Assembly (NCBI GenBank): GCA_031460505.1
Contig: JAVKTT010000003.1
Span: forward strand, 186,001-250,000
DNA from: JAAYTL01 sp031460505
Lineage (GTDB): Bacteria > Bacillota > Clostridia > Tissierellales > Tissierellaceae
Length of the DNA: 64,000 bases
Direction: 5' to 3'
The notes under the pieces: model-generated
Databases searched by the model: none
What the model was told of the DNA's origin: nothing
Seen by the model: only the letters and a program-made list of their open reading frames with translations
Translations under genes and position numbers: made by a program
In this document: one piece after another, positions 59,608 through 64,000 of the stretch
Layout of the letters: every line of letters starts with the position of its first letter
How positions within the stretch are numbered: position 1 is the stretch's first letter

Positions 59608-60384
59608 ATGGATAATACAAAGGTTGTAGAGATAAATAATCTAAGTATAACTTATCATACTTTGGAAGAAGAAACTCAAGCCTTAAGAGACATCAATTTA
59701 GATATTTATCACAATGAAATTATTGGTATAGTAGGACCAAGCGGGTGCGGAAAATCTACCCTACTATCAATAATTTCTGGTCTAATTAAACCAACTACTG
59801 GCCAAGTTAGAGTTAACGGAAACATAGTAGATAAACCTCTTAAAAATATTGGTTATATGTTTCAAAAAGACCAATTATTTGAATGGAGAAATATATTGGA
59901 TAATGTAGTAATAGGCCTAGAAATTCAAGGGAAACTAGACAATAATGCAATAGAACACTCTAAAGAGTTTCTTCACAGTTATGGTTTGGGTGATTTTATT
60001 AAGTCATATCCGTATCAACTATCTGGAGGTATGAGACAAAGAGTAGCATTAATTAGAACTTTGCTTTTAGAACCTGATATACTTCTGTTAGATGAGCCAT
60101 TCTCTGCATTAGATTATCAAACTAGATTGGCTATTTCTGATGAGATAGGCACAATATTAAAAAAAGAAGAGAAAACAGCAATTATGGTTACTCATGATAT
60201 AGCCGAAGCCATAAGTATGGCAGATAGAGTAGTAGTACTTTCCAATAGACCAGGTACTATTAAAAAAATATTTGATATTGAATTAACTTGTGCTGGTGAT
60301 TGGAGTCCATTGAAATGTAGGGAAGCTCCTGAATTCAGATACTATTTCAATGATATATGGAAGGAGCTGGATATACATGTCTAA
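59608..60384 (+). CDS. NitT/TauT-type ABC transporter ATPase
   Basis: A 258-residue ATPase of the SsuB/TauB/ThiZ group. Walker A GIVGPSGCGKST, Q-loop GYMFQKDQLFEW, signature LSGGMRQRVALIRTLL, Walker B ILLLDEPFSALD, switch MVTHD. I use the ATG at 59608, 4 bases after GGGAGGGAG, 12 codons inside a longer frame. It overlaps the permease gene by 8 bases. No substrate-binding protein or riboswitch lies next to it, so the substrate (sulfonate, nitrate, pyrimidine or other) is open. Confidence 0.92.
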   Translation: MDNTKVVEINNLSITYHTLEEETQALRDINLDIYHNEIIGIVGPSGCGKSTLLSIISGLIKPTTGQVRVNGNIVDKPLKNIGYMFQKDQLFEWRNILDNVVIGLEIQGKLDNNAIEHSKEFLHSYGLGDFIKSYPYQLSGGMRQRVALIRTLLLEPDILLLDEPFSALDYQTRLAISDEIGTILKKEEKTAIMVTHDIAEAISMADRVVVLSNRPGTIKKIFDIELTCAGDWSPLKCREAPEFRYYFNDIWKELDIHV

Positions 60385-61195
60385 TAATAATAATAATAAG
60401 CCAGTATCAAAAAGTCATCAGGAATTTTTGCTATCAGTTAAGAAAAGAAAAAGATCAATATCTATCATGCAAATAGGATTATTGATATTAGGTTTGATAT
60501 TATGGGAAGTTGCTGCTAATTTAAAATGGATTGACCCGTTTATAATGAGTAGCCCTTCTAGAATCTGGAAACTGTTTATAGAATACATTAAAAATGGAAA
60601 TCTACTTCACCATGTCTTTGTTTCAGTTAGTGAGACTATAGTGGGATTTACTTTAGGCACGGTTCTAGGTCTTCTCATCTCAATAGGTCTTTGGTGGTCT
60701 AACTTCTGGGCAAAAGTTGTTGACCCTTATTTAGTTATATTAAATAGTTTGCCAAAAAACGCCTTAGCACCTATAATCATCATTTGGGTAGGAGCTGGAT
60801 ACTCAGGTATCATAGTAAGTGCTATTACAGTATCAATTGTAGTTAGTATAATGAATATGTACAGAAGCTTCATATCAACTGATGGAGATAAAATAAAGCT
60901 TCTAGAAACCTTTGGTGCTACTAAATTCCAGGTACTAACAAAATTGGTATTACCTTCATCATTTCCAAATTTAATAAGCACCTTAAAGATTAGTATTGGT
61001 TTATCATGGATTGGTGTAATTACAGGTGAGTTTTTGGTTTCAAAAGCAGGTATAGGATATATTATTGTATATGGTAGTCAAGTATTTAAACTGGATATCG
61101 TAATGATGGGTATAGTAATATTAGCTGTATTATCAGCTGTGATGTACAAAATAATGTCAATTTTAGAAAAAAGAGTCCTTAAATGGACTGAATAA
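60377..61195 (+). CDS. NitT/TauT-type ABC transporter permease
   Basis: A 272-residue permease with six helices. EAA loop ETFGATKFQVLTKLVLPSSF and LNSLPKNALAPIIIIWVG are typical. The ATG at 60377 follows AAGGAG by 10 bases and overlaps the ATPase stop. Codons 3-7 are an (AAT)n tract giving five Asn (MSNNNNNK), a possible slippage site. It pairs with the ATPase. The binding protein is not in the window. Confidence 0.9.
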   Translation: MSNNNNNKPVSKSHQEFLLSVKKRKRSISIMQIGLLILGLILWEVAANLKWIDPFIMSSPSRIWKLFIEYIKNGNLLHHVFVSVSETIVGFTLGTVLGLLISIGLWWSNFWAKVVDPYLVILNSLPKNALAPIIIIWVGAGYSGIIVSAITVSIVVSIMNMYRSFISTDGDKIKLLETFGATKFQVLTKLVLPSSFPNLISTLKISIGLSWIGVITGEFLVSKAGIGYIIVYGSQVFKLDIVMMGIVILAVLSAVMYKIMSILEKRVLKWTE

Positions 61196-61201
61196 ATTAA
61201 A

Positions 61202-61234
61202 TAAGGGTCAATCTTAATTTAAGCTCGACCCTTA
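61202..61234. terminator. Terminator between the ABC permease and mgtC
   Basis: TAAGGGTC / GACCCTTA with further inner pairing (CTTAA / TTAAG) between convergent genes. Confidence 0.7.
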
Positions 61235-61241
61235 ATACATA

Positions 61242-61844
61242 TTAAGCTTTTATATCAACTACTCTATTATCTACTTTAATTCTTAAAATCCCTTTTATTA
61301 AAGTTAATTCTTGAATGATTTTATTTAAATCAATATTGTGAGGTATTATATTATATCTTCCAAATATGGTACCTATATCTCCAATAAGTCCTGCCCTTGT
61401 TAATCCAATTACTTCTAAACTTTTATATGAATTCTTTAGAAATTTCCTTTCAAAGATTTTAGAATATCTTAGGAAAAACAAAACTGCTAATGTGGTAAAA
61501 GCAGCACCTAAATAATATCCTAAGCCGGTAGCTAGACCAATACCTGCACAAACCCAAAGGCTTGCTGCAGTTGTTAACCCTTCAATATTGGTACCAGTTC
61601 TTAGTATAGTACCAGCGCCTAAAAAACCAATTCCACTTACTACCTGGGCTGCTATTCTAGATGGATCAGCTCCATATTTACTATTTTCAATGGATACTAG
61701 CATAATCAAAGCAGAGCCTATACACACGAGTATATGAGTCCTAAATCCTGCAGGTCTATTAGTAGATTCCCTATCTAAACCAATAAGCCCTCCAAACATA
61801 GAAGCTAAGATTAATCTTAAAATAATCTCCCAATTATTAACCAT
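61242..61844 (-). CDS. MgtC/SapB family membrane protein
   Basis: A 200-residue protein with four helices in the first 120 residues, including GGLIGLDRESTNRPAGFRTHILVCIGSALIM, the family signature, and a C-terminal ferredoxin-like part. It may affect Mg2+ or ATP-synthase homeostasis as in other MgtC proteins, but small Firmicutes members are not well studied. ATG with AAGGGGAA. Monocistronic. Confidence 0.92.
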   Translation of the reverse strand: MVNNWEIILRLILASMFGGLIGLDRESTNRPAGFRTHILVCIGSALIMLVSIENSKYGADPSRIAAQVVSGIGFLGAGTILRTGTNIEGLTTAASLWVCAGIGLATGLGYYLGAAFTTLAVLFFLRYSKIFERKFLKNSYKSLEVIGLTRAGLIGDIGTIFGRYNIIPHNIDLNKIIQELTLIKGILRIKVDNRVVDIKA

Positions 61845-61905
61845 AAATATTTCCCCTTAAAAATAAATTATTACATATTATATGCTGCCACTTCATAATA
61901 ATGCC

Positions 61906-63183
61906 TTAATCATTGATAACTGCTTGAATACATTTATCCTTAGTGAAATCTTCATGTGGAGTTGAATCTACCTCTATATGTGGTATGGTTCTCGTTTCCA
62001 TGTTTATAGTTCCATCTGCATTTATACTTAATTCCCTACTATAGCTAATTGCTAATTTACTTAGTGGGAAATAGGTAATAGGAATTTCTTCAAAGACTCT
62101 GCCTCCCCCTGTTGTTTCACCTACTAATGTGGCAAAACCTGTGTCCTTGGCAAATGATGCAAACTTTTCAGCTGATGAAAATACATTTCTATCTACTAAT
62201 AAATAGACCTCTCCATTAAATTTAAAATCTATATTATCCGGTGATGGATTTAAACTTATAGTATAAGTTCTATAAAAATCTAAATCAGTAGCTACTTCCT
62301 CAGGAAATTGATCCAATATTTTTTCATCTAATTGATTAATAGTATTTAGATCTTCTACCCTATATGGACTATACATATATCTATGTCCATCTTTAAAAAA
62401 AGAATAGTAATCATAGCTTATTGGTTCATCTATAAGCAATTCAACTATATACTCCCAGTAAGAATCAATTTCTCCATTATTACCTCTAATATCAATAATC
62501 AATTTTTCATAGTCTTTAACTTCTCTTAAAAAATCATTTATTACAATATGATCATTTTTTTGTGTGTCAGATCCTGCCATATCTTTAATTTTCATATATG
62601 CAAGCTCATCATAGATTAATTTCTTAGTTTCTACTACAGAATCATCATATAATTGAATACTATTAATCTCATCCATTGTGCCTGTAAACATATATCTAAA
62701 CCTTACATATGGAGTTGCAAAAGCTTCATAAAATGATATTGGTTCAAATGGATTATCTAAGTCAGCATACATATCATAAGTCATTTTATAATGGTTTTTA
62801 TAAGTCTCCCCAGTTAATATATTTACATGACCATCATTTAAATCACCTAATATCTGCTCCATTGCAACTAGAAACTCTGCGTCAGTTTTAGTATTTCTAA
62901 TGATTCTCTTATATTTGCTTTTGTTCCCCAACCAATCAATATTATGTAATCTTTTATTAACTTCAAAAAATGGATAGTTATCTACGAACTCATCGTAAAA
63001 ATAATCAAAATCATCTAGCTTTTCTCCAGTTGTCATCATGATTTCAACTATTCCATAGTCAGCTGCATCTAATGCAGTTACCTGGAATTTATCTTGAGAA
63101 TTATATAATCTTTCTAATGCAAATAAGGTTAGAAAAACTATTAAAGCAATTTTAATAATTTTTCTTCTTTTTCTCCTAGTCAT
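61906..63183 (-). CDS. S41-family (CTPase-like) peptidase, membrane-anchored
   Basis: A 425-residue protein with one N-terminal helix (about 10-26) and an extracellular domain. The S41 core is at about 190-400: KLIIDIRGNNGEID, the serine region LVDRNVFSSAEKFASFAKD, and TGGGRVFEEIPITYFPLS. No PDZ domain is visible, unlike typical CtpA. The family can cleave C-terminal regions of exported proteins; the substrate here is unknown. ATG with a weak site. The 62 bases before mgtC hold no strong terminator. Confidence 0.85.
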   Translation of the reverse strand: MTRRKRRKIIKIALIVFLTLFALERLYNSQDKFQVTALDAADYGIVEIMMTTGEKLDDFDYFYDEFVDNYPFFEVNKRLHNIDWLGNKSKYKRIIRNTKTDAEFLVAMEQILGDLNDGHVNILTGETYKNHYKMTYDMYADLDNPFEPISFYEAFATPYVRFRYMFTGTMDEINSIQLYDDSVVETKKLIYDELAYMKIKDMAGSDTQKNDHIVINDFLREVKDYEKLIIDIRGNNGEIDSYWEYIVELLIDEPISYDYYSFFKDGHRYMYSPYRVEDLNTINQLDEKILDQFPEEVATDLDFYRTYTISLNPSPDNIDFKFNGEVYLLVDRNVFSSAEKFASFAKDTGFATLVGETTGGGRVFEEIPITYFPLSKLAISYSRELSINADGTINMETRTIPHIEVDSTPHEDFTKDKCIQAVIND

Positions 63184-63205
63184 AGTTACCCCCTTTAGAT
63201 TTTAA

Positions 63206-63237
63206 TTCAAAAGGCCAATCTAGAATATGATTGACCT
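63206..63237 (-). terminator. Terminator of the cyclophilin gene
   Basis: AGGTCAATC / GATTGGCCT (one G-U pair), 8-base loop, then TTTT on the minus strand, 7 bases after the stop. Confidence 0.75.
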
Positions 63238-63244
63238 CTTTATG

Positions 63245-63976
63245 TTATTTATATTCAATTATCTCTATGGTATCAATAATTACTGGTTCTGCAGGTTTAC
63301 CCTGTGAATCAACCTTTACACCTGCTATTTCATCAACTACATCCATACCTTCAAATACTTGGCCAAATACAGTATGTTTGTAATCTAACCATGGTGTTCC
63401 ACCTAATTCTTGATATGCTTTGACAACAACTTCAGGAAATCCTCCCTCTTCACCAATGCTTTTCATTTGATCAATAAATCCTTGGTCTACCTCAGTTTTT
63501 TGAACGATAAAGAACTGACTACCATTTGTATTTGCGCCTGCATTAGCCATGGATAGTGCTCCTCTAATGTTATGGTAGTTTATATCGAACTCATCTTCGA
63601 AAGATGAACCCCATATACTCTTACCACCTCTACCAGTTCCTTCAGGATCTCCACCTTGAATCATAAATTCATTTAAAACCCTATGGAATGTCACACCATC
63701 ATAATAACCATCTTTAGCATGAGTTATAAGGTTTTCTACTGCCTTTGGAGCTACTTCAGGAAATAATCTAATTTTAATATCTCCATGATTTGTCTTCATT
63801 ACTGCAATTTCTTCACCTTGTTTAGGTGGATTTAATTGTTCTAAATTCATCTCTATTCCTCCTTGTAAATTTTCATTTTGATTATTGTCTTTGTTATTAT
63901 CTGTAGCTTGAGAACAGCCAAATAGAAAAACAGATATACTTAAAATTAAAAATACATAACTAATTTTATGTTTCAT
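63245..63976 (-). CDS. Peptidyl-prolyl isomerase lipoprotein (cyclophilin type)
   Basis: A 243-residue lipoprotein: lipobox LFGC (Cys21), a short polar linker, then the cyclophilin domain from about 50, with GDIKIRLFPEVAPKAVENL, GVTFHRVLNEFMIQGGDPEGTG, SMANAGANTNGSQFFIV and WLDYKHTVFGQV. It catalyses Xaa-Pro isomerisation of exported proteins outside the membrane. I use the ATG at 63976, 6 bases after GGTGG, over an ATG two codons earlier that directly touches the site. Its upstream region is cut by the window edge. Confidence 0.93.
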   Translation of the reverse strand: MKHKISYVFLILSISVFLFGCSQATDNNKDNNQNENLQGGIEMNLEQLNPPKQGEEIAVMKTNHGDIKIRLFPEVAPKAVENLITHAKDGYYDGVTFHRVLNEFMIQGGDPEGTGRGGKSIWGSSFEDEFDINYHNIRGALSMANAGANTNGSQFFIVQKTEVDQGFIDQMKSIGEEGGFPEVVVKAYQELGGTPWLDYKHTVFGQVFEGMDVVDEIAGVKVDSQGKPAEPVIIDTIEIIEYK

Positions 63977-64000
63977 TTTCATCCACCATTTCTATATTAT

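Noticed and set aside
60381..60401. Microsatellite as a CRISPR or mobile element trace
   Set aside because: It is a simple AAT tract encoding Asn residues inside the permease gene.

Overview
The window is AT-rich Gram-positive DNA from the Clostridia or Tissierellia. It carries T-box and cobalamin riboswitch control, strong GGAGG ribosome binding sites, a CggR-led glycolytic operon and a selenocysteine-dependent glycine reductase operon. Together these point to an anaerobic, amino-acid-fermenting (Stickland) organism; a Tissierella-like relative is a reasonable but unproven guess. Almost every gene from 1 to 55.4 kb lies on the minus strand. A plus-strand and mixed segment follows at 55.5-61.2 kb.

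Layout, left to right. (1) 1-1906: the 5' part of a secreted YcdB/YcdC-type protein cut by the window edge, then a remnant of a LAGLIDADG endonuclease and tmRNA (ssrA). (2) 2.8-5.2 kb: pcp with the DUF979/DUF969 membrane pair. (3) 5.3-14 kb: smpB, rnr, a Ddl-like ligase, a membrane-anchored Mur ligase, an alpha/beta hydrolase, a membrane pyrophosphatase and secG; this is the familiar secG-rnr-smpB-ssrA neighbourhood with cell-envelope genes inserted. (4) 14.0-15.8 kb: an amino-acid ABC transporter behind a T-box. (5) 15.8-24.3 kb: rpoN, then the glycolytic operon cggR-gap-pgk-tpiA-gpmI-eno with a recognisable CggR operator. (6) 24.4-32.5 kb: a hexuronate operon (GPH transporter, uxaC, uxuA, SDR reductase, KDPG aldolase, HAD protein, GH3 hydrolase). 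(7) 32.6-37.8 kb: a BMP/Nup-type nucleoside ABC transporter. (8) 37.8-45.1 kb: trxB-trxA-grdE-grdA-grdB-grdC-grdD, in which grdA and grdB each contain one in-frame UGA read as selenocysteine. (9) 45.2-55.4 kb: Na/Pi symporter, trmL, a Cof-type HAD, two GNATs, btuFCD behind a cobalamin riboswitch, nth, a DUF503 gene and queG. (10) 55.5-64 kb: rodA, a padR-DUF1700-DUF4097 envelope module, tdk, a NitT/TauT-type ABC pair, an MgtC protein, an S41 protease and a cyclophilin lipoprotein.

How the parts fit. The grd operon reduces glycine to acetyl phosphate with electrons from thioredoxin, giving ATP by acetate kinase (not in the window). The glycolytic and hexuronate operons feed triose phosphate and pyruvate. 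The membrane pyrophosphatase has the residue pattern of K+-dependent enzymes and could save energy as an ion gradient. The nucleoside, corrinoid, serine-type and NitT/TauT-type transporters fit a scavenging lifestyle.

I found no CRISPR array, rRNA, tRNA gene, prophage or intact transposon. I see no wholly new multi-gene system. The items that most deserve follow-up are the Mur ligase/Ddl/hydrolase trio, the two selenocysteine sites with their hairpins, the T-box-controlled ABC pair without a binding protein, and the two operator-like palindromes over the starts of the uronate and nucleoside operons.
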